Assembly (NCBI GenBank): GCA_026874595.1 | Contig: CM049310.1 | Location: forward strand, 9,488,001 to 9,552,000 | Direction of reading: 5' to 3' | Source: Sipunculus nudus | Lineage: Eukaryota; Annelida; Sipuncula; Golfingiida; Sipunculidae | Length of the DNA stretch: 64,000 nt | In this document: positions 35,980 to 48,300 of the stretch, piece by piece | Layout: every line of letters starts with the position of its first letter | Position numbering within the stretch: position 1 is the stretch's first letter | The notes under the pieces: generated by a model | What the model saw: the letters and a program-made list of their open reading frames with translations, nothing else | Databases searched by the model: none | What the model was told of the DNA's origin: nothing | Translations under genes and position numbers: made by a program

Positions 35980-36120
35980 TGTGGATTTATATTAAGCCAA
36001 AATTTTATTCCCAAACTTCCCATCTTTTACATATGGGTCACCTACTTATAGAGGAAGGTTCATATTGAATGGAGCTCACAAGGTCAAAGTTCAATGTCAC
36101 AGGACTGTCTGACTGTTTTC
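35980..36120 (+). repeat. Family E repeat fragment
   Basis: ttattcccaaacttcccatc, acatatgggtcacctactta, aggaaggttc and aaggtcaaagttcaatgtca match the order of blocks at 57690-57950. This is a dispersed repeat with an aggtcaaaggtcaaggtcac core. Confidence 0.6.
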
Positions 36121-37978
36121 ACATTGGTTTAAACACATGCAGTCTAGTTATGCACCTACTGAAACATTGCCTGGTCTGAAACAGTCTGAGAGTAAGATCT
36201 GCAGTCTGTCATTGGAATTTAAGCTCCCTAAGGTATCACTCATGGTCTTAGCAGTATATGTGTGGGCACTTTGGGCCATACATTTGAATTAAGCGTACTC
36301 AACAGGTGGTCACAAAAACATAAATCTTGATTTGTCTCAGCGAGAATTACATTACAGTGTTTTTATTAGTGCTACAGCTTGTATAAGCTTATTTTGGCTC
36401 CATATTTTAAACTGTGAGCTTTATCATTGGAGCTTTATTCAGGGAGTAAATGGCTAGCAGTGTGAGAATAACAGAGAGATGTACCATGTTTTTTTAATGA
36501 ATTCTATCATTACTGAATAATGTGGAACATTTTGAAAAATAATCATATCAGTGACTGTGACTCATGTTCATGTGATTTTATTTAGTAATACTTATATCAA
36601 AGGCACATACTTGCATTAAAGACAGATAACTAAGTTTTTTGCTTTATTAATATGTTTGTTCCAACTGAATCATCTGAACTTATTTCAAGCATATGCCTTC
36701 ATGTTCAGTGGATTTTACCAGCTTCATTTAGGGAAAATAATTTAATGCCAAAATACCCATATACTGCAGGGAACAGAACCCACTGCAATATTTGAAATTT
36801 TTCAGTTGAAGTAGCAAGAGGGTTAGCATTTAGGGCCATGAAAACCTGACTCAGTAGGCATTTATATTTGACTGTTAGGGCCTGCTTTGGGTTGTGACCC
36901 CAGTCACAAGGAAAACATGTGGTGCAAGGGCCATCCATCATACTGCAACACTTTACAGAGGTGGCAGTCTTAATATTAGACTATGAGTGAAGACATGAAA
37001 GAAAACATGCATGTGAATGTATAAAACAAATTTCATGTCTATGGTAAATGCTGTCATTTCCAGCATCACAGGCTAACTATCACTTGTGAGCACAATCAGT
37101 AATTCAAGAATCATGCAGGGATATTTATCAGTATACTTTATTATTATAGGATCTTTTTCACACATAGTATGTGTTATCAGAGTGTACACAAACTGTTTCA
37201 GTGGGGTATTTTAAGTAACAAGCCTTAAGGCATTGTCAAAAATAACAAAAATATTTGCATCCTCAGCAAGATTTACATTGCAGTCAACAGCATGCCACTC
37301 TTACATCTCTAAAGACTCTCTTATGTTAGAGGGGGAAAATGCTTCTAGGTAGTGGTAATCTCTATATATTAATGATGATGATTGTTCAGAATATATTATG
37401 CAGAATATTGCCTGTGTCTGAAGTCTGTATACATTCACCTAGTTCTTATTTGAGTGAAAAATATTTAAGCACATTCAGTCATTTCTTTTATTCTTTAAAC
37501 CATCTCAAACACAGCCACCAATAATGTAAAAAATCATATATTTTCAAAAAGTTATTATTATATATCATATTGTAGCTATTTATCATATTGTATAAACAAA
37601 TCTCCATATTTTGAGTGGCAGGTCAGATGTTCTGTTGTATATTAGATAGTAAATAAAGCTATAGAAATATGGGACATATTCACTTATGTAGAAATAATCT
37701 TTATGACAGTGTATTTACATTTGCATTTGCACAACATTAGTTCTAACTGAAAGAAAATGCCACAAAAGGAAAATTTCAATGGCAGGTTACTTCAGTGAAT
37801 TATAAACAGGGACTGCCAGATGTTCCTGGTGCCAAGTTTATAAACTAAAACTGCTGTATGTTGATCATCTTTCAACAGGAACCTTTTGCTTTAACCATTG
37901 ATGAGGAAGTGTGGGACATAGATTAGCCATAGCATATTTATTGAGTCATCAGTTTAAACTATTAGATTATGAATTCAG
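36121..37978. other. Unique-looking DNA, possible intron
   Basis: Nothing firm. 37879-37923 follows atcatctttcaacag and reads EPFALTIDEEVWDID then stop, but its phase does not fit the neighbouring candidates. Confidence 0.35.
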
Positions 37979-38035
37979 TAATTTCATTGAAGAGCTCAAG
38001 GATTCATTAAAGGAGAATTTTACTTGCCAGAACAG
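37979..38035 (+). CDS. Possible 57-bp internal exon, unknown gene
   Basis: Between ...gattatgaattcag and AACAG/GTATTG. One frame is open: NFIEELKDSLKENFTCQN, entering and leaving in phase 2, so it can follow 35809 and precede 41069. The peptide looks like an amphipathic helix. The acceptor has a poor pyrimidine tract, which lowers confidence. Confidence 0.22.
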
Positions 38036-38366
38036 GTATTGCTAAATAATATTAACACCAGTGAGCGTTTTTCAGTAAATTTTTTATGCAAAACCAAATT
38101 GAGGGATGTTAACATCTTACAGTTATTTTTTACATGGATTACTGAAGCAAATATGTCACAGTCAAGGTCCACAGCAGTAATTTTTAGACTTGCAGTTATT
38201 GTGTTGCCATGAGCTAGTTAACATTGTTTTTGTGTACTAATTTTTAATATTTTGTTGTGAAGGTAACAGCTTTAATTTTCAATGCTATCTAAACTAAGTA
38301 TGTATGCATATGTCTGCAGAATTCTATTCTTTCCATGGACTGTGTGACAGGGCAGTAACACCTTCA
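38036..38366. other. Non-coding DNA upstream of D2
   Basis: No repeat or frame assigned. Confidence 0.4.
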
Positions 38367-39192
38367 TTTTTAGCGAACCTGTGAGCTTATGCGATGGTGC
38401 GGCTGCGTCCGTCGTACGTCGTGTGTCTTGCGTCGTTTGTCGTCCGTACGTTAACCATAGCTATCTCAGAAACGGCAGGAGCTAGCATCACCAAATTTTT
38501 TGCAAATAATCAGTCTTCCAAAAAACTATATCGGATTTTGTTTATTTTTTTTCTTACTGCATTTTCTGAGATTTCATAGGGGAAAAGCTAAAAAGGCTTT
38601 AAAAATCTTCTTCTCTGAAACTGTCCAGCCAGATTGTCCAATATTTCACAGAAATTATCCCTAGAACAATCTCTCTCAAGTTTGTTTGAATGGTTCCAGT
38701 TCGGAGACTTTTGGCCGAGTTACAGGAGGTTGAACTTAGTCATCTGTCCAAAAAAGCACACTAAAATTAAAATCTCAGAAACAGCTAAAGCTATATTCAC
38801 TAAATTTTATACCAATGTTTGTCACATATGTCATATCTGATTTTGAGGTATTGGTGGCGCCACCTACATTGATGTGTTTTTTACAAGCGAAAATGGAATT
38901 TTAAACTCTTCTAGCTTATACACTGATTTATGATGAAACTGTTAAGCTGATTGGTTTAAACTTTACAAGAATTATTCTATGGTAGGGTTCTGCCAGTTTT
39001 ATAAGAATAGATTGGGTAAATACAGTCATAAAATGCATTGTAGCCAATTGAAAAAGGCTTTCTGTATTTAAAAACAGATTTGACATTATTCTGAGTTTCA
39101 GCAGCCAAGTCAAGAGGTCACTCAGTACAAACAGGTGGGGTCCAGACATCACCATGGCAAATAACCTGGCTCTGGGGGGGGTGTCTAGACAA

Positions 39193-39214
39193 TGTGTCTA
39201 GACGTCTAGACACA
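39193..39214. repeat. 22-bp perfect palindrome within a tctagacg cluster
   Basis: Centred on GACGTC with flanking TCTAGA on both sides. A further ctagacgtctag copy lies at 39219-39230 and a partial one at 39183-39190. The cluster is nearly self-complementary across about 60 bp. Confidence 0.9.
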
Positions 39215-39357
39215 GCATCTAGACGTCTAGAAACAATGTTTAGATGCAGAATTCCCAGATTATTGGAACTATATCTTTCAACTATTTGAAAAAACTTGGT
39301 TTGCATTTTAAGCGAATCGGGTTTATCATCAGGTCACATGTGAACTGCTGCGCCCTC

Positions 39358-40654
39358 AGTTTTGGTTACCTCTGACCTTTCCTCGCTACCCAGCGTCCAT
39401 TTGTGCGTCTGTTTCTACACATAAACCCGCATATCTCGGGAACCGTTTGACCGATCGGGCTAAACATTTTGCACAAATGTAGTCCTTTGATAGCTTTATA
39501 ACATACACTAAAAATGGTGGTGCCACCTGCAACCTTTTTTGCACAGCGTCCATCTGTTCATCTGCCTTGGGATAAAATTGCTCATATCTCAGCAGTGGTT
39601 TGACTTATCCACCTGAAATTTTGCAGATTTATACATCCTGGACAGCTTTCTCGATTTTATGACAGGTGGCCCCACCTACATTCAGGTTTACTCTGCAGAC
39701 ATCCAAGCTCATATCTCCGGAACTGTTTGACTGATTTTGCCAAAATTTTGCATGTGTATTGATCTCACATAGCTCTTCATCATAGGCAAAACTGGTGGCG
39801 CCACCTGCAACCATTTATGCACAGCGTCCATCTGTTCATCTTCCTTCGGATAAAATCATATCTCAGCAGTGGTTTCACTTATCCACCTGAAATGTTGCAG
39901 ATTTATACATCCTGGACAGCTTTCTCGATTTTATGACAGGTGGCCCCACCTACATTCAGGTTTACTCTGCAGGCATCCAAGCTCATATCTCGGGAACTGT
40001 TTGAACGATTGGGCCAAAATTTTGCATGTGTATTGATCTCACATAGCTCTTCATCATAGGCAAAACTGGTGGTGCCACCTGCAATCATTTTTGGACAGGG
40101 TCCATCTGTTCATCTGCCTTGGTGTAAAATCACTCATATCTCAGCAGTGGTTTGACATATCCACCTGAAATTTTGCAGGTTTATACATCCTGGACAGCTT
40201 TCTCGATTTTATGACAGGTGGCACCACCTACATTCAGGTTTATTCTGCAGACATCCAAGCTCATATCTCGGGAACCGTTTGACCGATTTTGCCAAAATTT
40301 TGCATGTGTATTGATCTCACATAGCTCTTCATCATAGGCAAAACTGGTGGCGCCACCTGCAACCATTTATGCACAGCGTCCATCTGTTCATCTTCCTTCG
40401 GATAAAATCATATCTCAGCAGTGGTTTCACTTATCCACCTGAAATTTTGCAGGTTTATACATCCTGACAGCTTTATCGATTTATGACAGGTGGCACCACC
40501 TACACTCCTGTTAAGCTGCAGACATCCATGCTAATATGCAACACACCTCACTCTATTCTCCTTGCCACTTAATCCATGCCTCATTTCAACCGTCCCACTC
40601 TGATTTCTGGGGATACACATAGACTCTTGTGGACTACCCATATTCTAGTTTTAA
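39358..40654. repeat. Tandem array of dimeric ~275-bp units (C-type core in D2)
   Basis: The gacaggtggc.ccacctaca boxes fall at about 39662, 39936, 40214 and 40489, spacings of 274-278 bp. Between them lie actggtgg(c/t)gccacctgca boxes at 39792, 40066 and 40345. Three successive units are so alike that the same 61-codon minus frame appears in each; this reflects recent unit homogenisation, not a gene. Ends with actacccatattctagtttt. Confidence 0.9.
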
Positions 40655-40893
40655 AATGTCCTAGTCTGAAACTTGCAGGTCCGAAATGTCCATTTTGCTG
40701 AAATCATAATGACTAAGGTAGATATGCAGGACTTAAAAGGATCAATATTAAATTTTAAAAATAAACCTCCATTCATACTCCCAAACTTTGCACAGGTTCG
40801 CATTAGGCCTGTAGGCCTTGTTTTGGCATCTTTGTGTTAATCAGCCAGTTGACTACTGCACCTGCAGGTGCTGGATGTGTATACAGCCCCATT

Positions 40894-40910
40894 GGGGGGG
40901 GGGGGGGGGG
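40894..40910. repeat. Poly-G tract
   Basis: Uninterrupted G run 70 bp right of D2. Confidence 0.95.
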
Positions 40911-41068
40911 AATTTATCAAGGAAAGGTGCGCTGGTTTTTGGGTGACTCATGGCTGTGGGGCATAGTCTTCCCATTAACCAGCAGAAGGCTTACCACCTT
41001 GGCAAGGGACCAACTGGGAAAGATTTGACTAGGTGATCTCCAGGCTTTAATCCTGTTCTGTTCCCCAG

Positions 41069-41134
41069 ACCACAGCAGCTGGTTGATGTTTTGGTGTACT
41101 TAGTGGAGGCTGTGGTGAACATCATTTTATCAAG
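41069..41134 (+). CDS. Possible 66-bp internal exon, unknown gene
   Basis: The acceptor tcctgttctgttccccag is strong. The donor CAAG/GTTTTC is weak. With phase 2 in and out, the frame reads PQQLVDVLVYLVEAVVNIIL then SR, a hydrophobic helix-like segment. It joins in phase to 38035 upstream and 42190 downstream. Overlapped on the minus strand by a 139-codon frame (41122-41541) for which no family is recognised. Confidence 0.25.
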
Positions 41135-42189
41135 GTTTTCATGAACATGCACATATAAAAATTATGGTTATGTTCTAGGAAATTTCTCAGTCGGGACCTT
41201 GCAGGAAGAGGAACTGATTTTTTCAACAGTTCAGGAAGAATTATTACCAATTCACAGTCACTGCTCGTTTTAATGAAACCTGTTTGTTGTAATTCACACA
41301 GCACTGAATTATACATCATGATGCCCCATCTACAGAATTCTGTTCTGGTTTCAGACAATACCACGTGTTGGTAGCACATGCTTCCTGTCATCAATATTTT
41401 GGGCTTAACCTGACCTAGACCCCCTGTTTGGGAATTACATTCTGTGGAAGCATTTGAGAAGAACTGCTGGTGTGAAGGTTTATGTTTAGAAGGGGTGGGG
41501 CAGTAAAGGATTATTAACTGATCTTGTCTGATTATTGCCATTTAATGTTTTAAGTTAACTCATCTCATAAGGGTTTTCTTTAGAGATGAATGAACCAATG
41601 AAATGAAATAGTTCTCATAATTCATCACCATAATTAAAAAGGGCTCGCATTATTGTACTCTTATTAACAAAACTCCATAAACAATTTTCCGGTTGATATG
41701 ATCCACTGATGCCGGATACCAACCAGTGTGTGGGGTTCCTTAACACATTCCAATCACTGCGAGGCACTAATTTGACATGCAAACCTGTTGGGCGTTGAGC
41801 GTATGATTGCTCATCTGATCAAATGGTCACCAATGTCACGGCTGCAGGGATTTGGTTTATGATCTGGGATGGAAAAAGGTGGTCCTTTGTCATCATAACA
41901 GGGTGGTCATGTTTGCAGCAGGAGAGTTAAATCATGATTAATATTGGACTTGTCCTGAATTTCAAAAGTGTTCAGTTTAGTGGGGTAGTCGACAGGTTTA
42001 ATTTTACTGTACTTCCTTGAAAATGAAATCAGGTTAGGGTTATCATGCAGCATTTGTTATGTACAGTCCATTACCACATGGCGCCCTCATTCCTGATTAT
42101 TACTGTGATAAGCCAACACAGTATGAGTTTCATTATCTCTCATTTTATATCCGTATTTAATTATCCAAATGAGTGTCAAGCATCCACAG
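41135..42189. other. Unique-looking DNA with an unassigned 139-codon minus-strand frame
   Basis: The longest open frame in the window lies at 41122-41541 on the minus strand. It has no recognisable motif. A frame of this length can occur by chance in 64 kb, so it is not called as a gene. Confidence 0.35.
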
Positions 42190-42245
42190 AAATCAACAGT
42201 GGTCAACACTTGAACATACATCTTCAGTACCAGGCCAGCTTTCAG
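42190..42245 (+). CDS. Possible 56-bp internal exon, unknown gene
   Basis: Ends in a very good donor, TTTCAG/GTAAGA. The acceptor may be catccacag (start 42190) or gtgtcaag (start 42181). In the frame that fits its neighbours it reads NQQWSTLEHTSSVPGQLS and leaves one base. A second frame is also open, which weakens the call. Phase-compatible with 41134 and 43197. Confidence 0.22.
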
Positions 42246-43196
42246 GTAAGAGATCAGGAATAGTGCTTGATCGAGGTATCTTCTTTTACATGGCTTTCCT
42301 GAGACCTTGATCAGCTGAAGGGTGCTAGTTTTCTTAAAAAATTTTAAAACTAAATTATAACTATTTAATAAGAGACTTTTTAATACAGGGACTTCACTGT
42401 GTAAGTTTAATGAAATTTCATTTATTTATGTCACCAACAAACTTTGAGCATATTATATTATTAATAATAAAAATATTATATTGCAGTATCATAGATAGAA
42501 TGTAAATATGTGTCACCATTAATGTTGACATATTGCGTTAATATCTCCATTGGTATTTGTAATAAACACTAATAAATTGCAGCAACACTGTACACAGCAC
42601 CTAAGACACTACATGTGGTTAAACCCACTTGAGCCACTCTCAGGGTTCTTCTACAGGATGTTATTGGTTGATGAAGTGCCTTTGTTGACAGTCATGAAAA
42701 ATTACAACCTCAACAGTTAGGGGAAAAAACAAGAAGTGCCTTGAACTTAAGGCAGTATGGACACCTGCCTGGCTGGTTGGGAGGATAAAAATGCACTTGA
42801 ATGACCCAAGTAGCTCTAATAGTACATGTGTGATGGCTTCCTTCAACATGTTTGGCAGCACATCTGGAAGGGTAATGGAGAATGTGTTAAGGTCAGGGAG
42901 GCTGGCCTGCTGCAGAGCTTGCTATTGGATGGTAAAATCCAGGTATGGGGGATGCCCAGACTTTTATGTGGGTGGAAGCTCATAGCCCAATCTGTGCTTT
43001 GGTGCCTGGACATTCAGACCAGGACAGTGACCACTCAGAATTTATTTTCTATTTTATGTGCATCATGTATTCTGGCCTTGAAAGACCATACACTTGAATG
43101 ACCAGGCCTGCAATTTTGCCAGGAAGCAGTTAGGTGTTCCTTGACATGTAAACTTAGTAGTCTATGAAACTGTGTTGGGATATTTCCTTGACACAG

Positions 43197-43249
43197 AGTA
43201 TGTAAAGGAGCTGCTACCTGTTTACATGCATGTCTTGTTCATACATCAG
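43197..43249 (+). CDS. Possible 53-bp internal exon, unknown gene
   Basis: The acceptor ggatatttccttgacacag and the donor CATCAG/GTAAGT are both strong. The open frame reads YVKELLPVYMHVLFIHQ (phase 1 in, 0 out), resembling a helix of an alpha-solenoid or membrane-associated protein. The preceding candidate leaves exactly one base, so the phases match. Family unknown. Confidence 0.33.
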
Positions 43250-43974
43250 GTAAGTGCTCTTAGCATTGTGTTATCAGTGTCAGTTTGCAGGTCAAGTGTC
43301 CTCGACTATATCATAGATGATGCCAATATGTCATACAATGATGTGTTGTGCTATAGGTATAGTGACTAGATTATTGTGGTCCTGTATTGTTATATTTTAT
43401 GGTTTAATTGTCTACAAGTATTCATTATGGTTTCATTTTACAGCTGTTAGGAATCTGAACAGAAGGAATACAAGTTTCCAACATCTCCTTGGTACAAGTT
43501 TGCTGATGAATGTGATATATTGATTTTAATGGATAACTACTTCCCTGAAAACTGACCTTTACATTTTACTGTGAACATATGATTATATAAGGACACAATA
43601 TATGTATAATCTGTATTATTCCGTATCACATAAAAATATGATAATGATGTTAAATTAAAAAAAAGCACAAAATCCTTTAAAGTTTGACACAGATCCCTTC
43701 CCCTTGGGATGCTTAAAAAACTGAAGTGACTTCTAAAATTTGGCGAGATTGCTTAGCTTGGACTCTTCAGTTTTCAATTTATTTAAAGCCTTGTGAGCAA
43801 GAGAATGATTAACATTTTTTATCACATCAGTTGTGTGGGCAGCTCAAAGGATAGAATATATCCAGTATGAATGGATAATGACCATTTATATAAACAACAA
43901 CTGCAGATCCCTTAATTATAATAAATCACATAATTTAAGCTTGGATTTGGATCTTAATAATCATTGTTGATATA
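43250..43974. other. Possible intron, nothing firm
   Basis: 43444-43491 has a good acceptor (tatggtttcattttacag) but its phase does not follow from 43249. No repeat seen. Confidence 0.35.
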
Positions 43975-45365
43975 TTTTTTAGCCAACCTGTGAGCTTATA
44001 CAATGAAGCAGTGTTGTCCGTCCACCATCTAGGGTCTAGCGTACATTAACCTATGCTATCTCAAAAAAGGTAGAACTAGCAGCACCAAGTTTTGTAAAAG
44101 AATCAGTCACATGTCAAACTTTATTGGATTGAACTTATTATTTTGCTATCTGCATTGACTAAAAGGCTAAAAAAAAATGTTAAAATCTTCTTCTCTGAAA
44201 CTGTGAAAGGACTGAGATACTTTAGTAATCAAAGCTAGCAGATTTATTGTATTAACAATATGAGCTCTGTGTGTATATAAGCAGAGCTGTACAGGCAACA
44301 TAAATAACTGGTCTCCATATCCAGCTTATGTGTAAGATAAAATCATGAATAAAATCTATCTGTATTCTGTTATTATTCTTAACATTTTGATAAAAAAAAA
44401 ACTTGTATGAATATGCTGCTTGAAAAAAGCATTGCAGTAAAAATTGTTGAGTGTATATTATACTTAGATTTCGCAACATGCCAAAATTTTATCTGTATCT
44501 ATAAATAGCTTGACAGACTTGAAACTTCCAACCATTTCAGATTTGGCAACAGGCCAAGTTTCAGTCTGGGTCTGTTTATAACTTTGGAAGACTGCCAACT
44601 GTATCAGATTATGCAACAGGTCAAGATTTCACTCAATGCAGCCAGGTACAGGTCAAGAGTTCACTCAGTGCAATAGCTGCAGCTGCATGGCTATTAGCTT
44701 CGCTTGACTTGGGGCCACTGCCTGTCTCAGCTGAACTTGGTCAGCCCAGTGCACCTGACTCCAGAGAAGTTTGATGTATCTGCCTGAAATTTTGGTCCGT
44801 CCATGCATCTTTGATGGCTTTCTCATACAAAGGACTAGTGTTGCCACCTACAGTGATTTTTGCACAGTGTATGTCCCTGCTTATTTCTCAGGAGGGATTT
44901 TATATATCAGCCTGAAATTGAACATATCTATACAAATTGGATGGTTTCGTTGTATACAAGACTGGTGGTGCCACCTGCAATAATTTTTGCATAGTGTAGG
45001 TCCCTGCTTATTTCTCAGGAGGGATTTTACATTTCAGCATGAAATAAGGCATATGTAAACATCTCAGGTAGCTTTATTGTATTCAAGACTGGTGGCACCA
45101 CTTGCATTAATTTTTGCACAGTGTATGTCCCTGCTTATTTCTCACGAGTGATTTAACATATCAGCCTGAAATTATGTATGTCCATAGATCTCAGATAGCT
45201 TTATTGTATACAAGACTTGTGGCGCCACCTATAATTGTTTTTTAGGTTTCATGCATCTGTCCACGTAACCAAAAGTGGTTTAATGTCCCTGCCTGAAATT
45301 TTGCATGTCCATACATCTTAGATGGCTTTCTCCTGCAGAAAGACTGGTGGCGCTACCTATAATCA

Positions 45366-48300
45366 TTTTTTAGCTCAGTTGACTGAAAGTCATCTGAGCT
45401 ATAGCGATCACTCTTTGTCTGTCGTCCCTCTGTCCGTCCGTTAACCAGGCACAAATCGTAACCGCTGAACCTAGAACCTTATAACTTGGGATTCTGAGAG
45501 GTCCATGAAAAATCTCCTTGGAAACCAGAAATTAGGTCTCTGTTACCCATATCCTTTAAGCTATGGGGCCCCAGAGTACCCCCCAGAATAGTAAAAAATT
45601 TCTTACAAAAACTTCAATATCTCAATAACTACAACACTGATGGTCATGATTTTTGGCATACATATTGATCATGAGATGTTCCATAAGTTCCTGCAGACTG
45701 GTGGCACCACCTGTATTTTTCGATTTTTTTACAATTTTTCCTCTATTTTTGAGACGTTTAAAGATGCTGTCATCTGTTAACGTGGCACAAATCGTAACCG
45801 CTGGACCTAGAATCTTCATTCTCGACACACTGAGAAACCTATTAAAAGTCTCCGTGGAAACCATAAATTAGATCTCTGTTACCCATATCCTTCGAGCTAT
45901 GGGGCCCCAAAGTACCCCCCAGAAAAGTCAAAAATTTCATACAAAAACTTCAATATCTCATTAACTACTTGACTGATGGTCATGATTTTTGGCATACCTA
46001 TTGATCATGAGATGTTCCATCACTTCCTGCAGACTGGTGGCGCCACCTGAATTTTTCGATTTTTTACGAATTTAAAAATGTGAACAGCTGTTAACAGGGC
46101 ACAAATCATAAAGACTGGACCTAAAATCTTCATTCTTGACACACTGAGAGGTCCATAAAAAGTCTGCATGGAAACCTGAAATAAGGTCTCTGTTACCCAT
46201 ATCCTTTGAGCTATGGGGGGCTCCCAATAACCCCCCAGAATAATGGAAAATTTGATAAAAACAAACTGCAACATCTCAATAACTACAACACTGATGGTCA
46301 TGATTTTTGGCATACATATTGATCAAGAGGTGTTTCATCAGTACCTGCAGACTGGTGGTGCCACCTGTATTTTTTTCAAATTTTCACAATTTTTTTTCTC
46401 TATTTTCGAGACCTTTCAGGATGTAGTTATCTGTCAACAGGGTACAAATTGTAAGGACTGGACCTAGAATCTTCATTGTTGACACACAGGGAGACCCATG
46501 ATAAGTCTCCATGGACACCTGAAATTAGGTCTCTGTTACCCATATCCTTTGAGCTATGGCACTCCAAAGTACAGCTCAGAATAATGGAAAATTTGATACA
46601 AAAGCTGAAGTATCTGAACAACTAATGCAGAGATCACCATAATTGTTTTCATGGATATTGATCATGGAGTGTTTCATTAGTTTCTGCAGACTGGTGGCAC
46701 CACCTGTATTTGTTCGGGTTTTTTTTACGAATTTTTTCTCTATTTTTGAGACCTTTAAAGTTATGAACATCTGTTAACAGTGCACAAATCATTAAAACTG
46801 GACCTAGAATCTTCATTCTTGACACACAGGGAGACCCATGAAAAGTCTCCATGGAAACCTGAAATTAGGTCTCTGTTACCCATATTCTTTAAGCTGTATG
46901 GCTCCAAATTACCCCCCAGAATAATGGAAAATTTGATACAAAAACTGCAGTATCTCAATAACTACAACACTGATGGTCATGATTTTCTGCATACATATTG
47001 ATCATGACCTGTTCCATCAGTTTCTGCAGACTGGGTGCGCCACCTCTATTTTTTTCAAATTTTTACGATTTTTTTTCTCTTTTTTTGATACCTTTAAAGA
47101 TGTGGTTATCTGTCAACAGGGTACAAATCGCAACAACTGGACCTAGAATCTTCATTCTTGTCATGCAAGAAGGCCCATGAAAAGTGCCTGTGGAAACTTA
47201 AAATTAGGTCTCTGTTACCCATATCCTTCAAGCTATAGGACTGTGAAGTATCCCTCAGAACAATGGACAATTTGATACAAAAGCTGAAGTATCTGAACAA
47301 CTAATGGGGAGATCACCATGATTCTTTGCATGGATATTGATGTTTGTAAGTGTTTTTATTAGTTTCTGCAGACTGGTGGAGCCACCTGTATTTTTGTACC
47401 CGCCAAAACGAAGTTTTGTGGATACTATGTTTTGACCGGGTTCCTCCGCTGTTGCCGCGTTCGTTTCCAGAGAGCAACTCTGGGACTTGATTTTATCAGC
47501 TTTCCAAGCTCATATCTCGGGACCCGTTTGACTGATCAGGAAATAAAATTTATACTAATGTAGCCCTTGGATAGCTCTATAACATACACAAAAAATGGTG
47601 GCTCCACCTGTAACCATGTTTGCACAGTGTCCATCTGTTCATCTGCCTTTGGTTAAAATTACTCATATCTCTGCAGTGAATTGACTAAGTCACCTGAAAT
47701 TCAGTATGCGTATACATCCTGGATAGCTTTCTTGATTTTATGACAGGTGGCGCCACCTACATTCTCATTCACTCTGATGACATCCAAGCTCATATTTCGG
47801 GAACCGTTTGACCGATCGGGCCAAAATTTTGCATGTATATAGATCTAACATAGCTCTTTATCATACGATAAACTGGTGGCGCCACCTGCAACCATTTTTG
47901 CACAGCGTCTGTCTGTTTGTCTGCCGTGCAATAATGTCACTCATATCTCGGCAGTGGTTTGACATATCTGCCTAAAATTTTGCAGTTTTATACATCCTGG
48001 ATAGCTTTCTTGATTTTATGACAGGTGGCACCACCTACATTCACGTTCACGCTGATGACATCCAAGCTCATATCTCGGGAACCGTTTGACCGATTGGGCC
48101 AAAATTTTGCATGTGTATAGATCTAACGTAGCTCTTTATCATACACAAAACTGGTGGCACCACCTGCAACCATTTTGCACAGCGTCTGTCTGATTGTCTG
48201 CCGTGCAATAAAGTCACTCACATCTTGGCAGTGGTTTGACATATCTGCCTAAAATTTTGCAGTTTTATACATCCTGGATAGCTTTCTTGATTTTATGACA

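Larger units (their letters stand above)
38367..40824 (+). mobile_element. Complete family D Helentron/HINE-like element (D2)
   Basis: The head TTTTTAGCGAACCTGTGAGC is followed by a gcgtccgtcgtacgtcgtgt run. The tail CACAGGTTCGC (exact complement of GCGAACCTGTG), then attaggcctgtaggcc and ttgttt, ends at 40824. So 11-bp subterminal inverted repeats enclose 2.46 kb. The core has D units from about 38590 to 38870, a palindromic segment at 39180-39245, and a C-type array at 39358-40654. Its sequence at 39345-39380 is the empty-site counterpart of B2. No Rep/helicase frame, so it is non-autonomous. Confidence 0.83.

Noticed and set aside
35762-36068. Arg-Glu and Ser-Leu repeat frames
   Set aside because: Direct translation of the (GA)n microsatellite.
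37879-37926. Open segment EPFALTIDEEVWDID followed by a stop after an AACAG acceptor
   Set aside because: Phase 0 entry does not follow from the donor at 35810, and no terminal-exon context (poly(A) signal with GT-rich region) was confirmed.
39629-40366. Three copies of a similar 61-codon minus-strand frame in successive units
   Set aside because: They are the same tandem repeat read three times. The frame is set by unit homogeneity and is absent from the homologous arrays at 30565 and 47480.
41122-41541. 139-codon open frame on the minus strand, the longest in the window
   Set aside because: No motif or family recognised and no splice or promoter support. A frame of this length is not surprising by chance in 64 kb read in six frames.
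43444-43491. 48-bp segment with good acceptor and weak donor (TTG/GTACAA)
   Set aside because: Needs phase 1, whereas the preceding candidate ends in phase 0.
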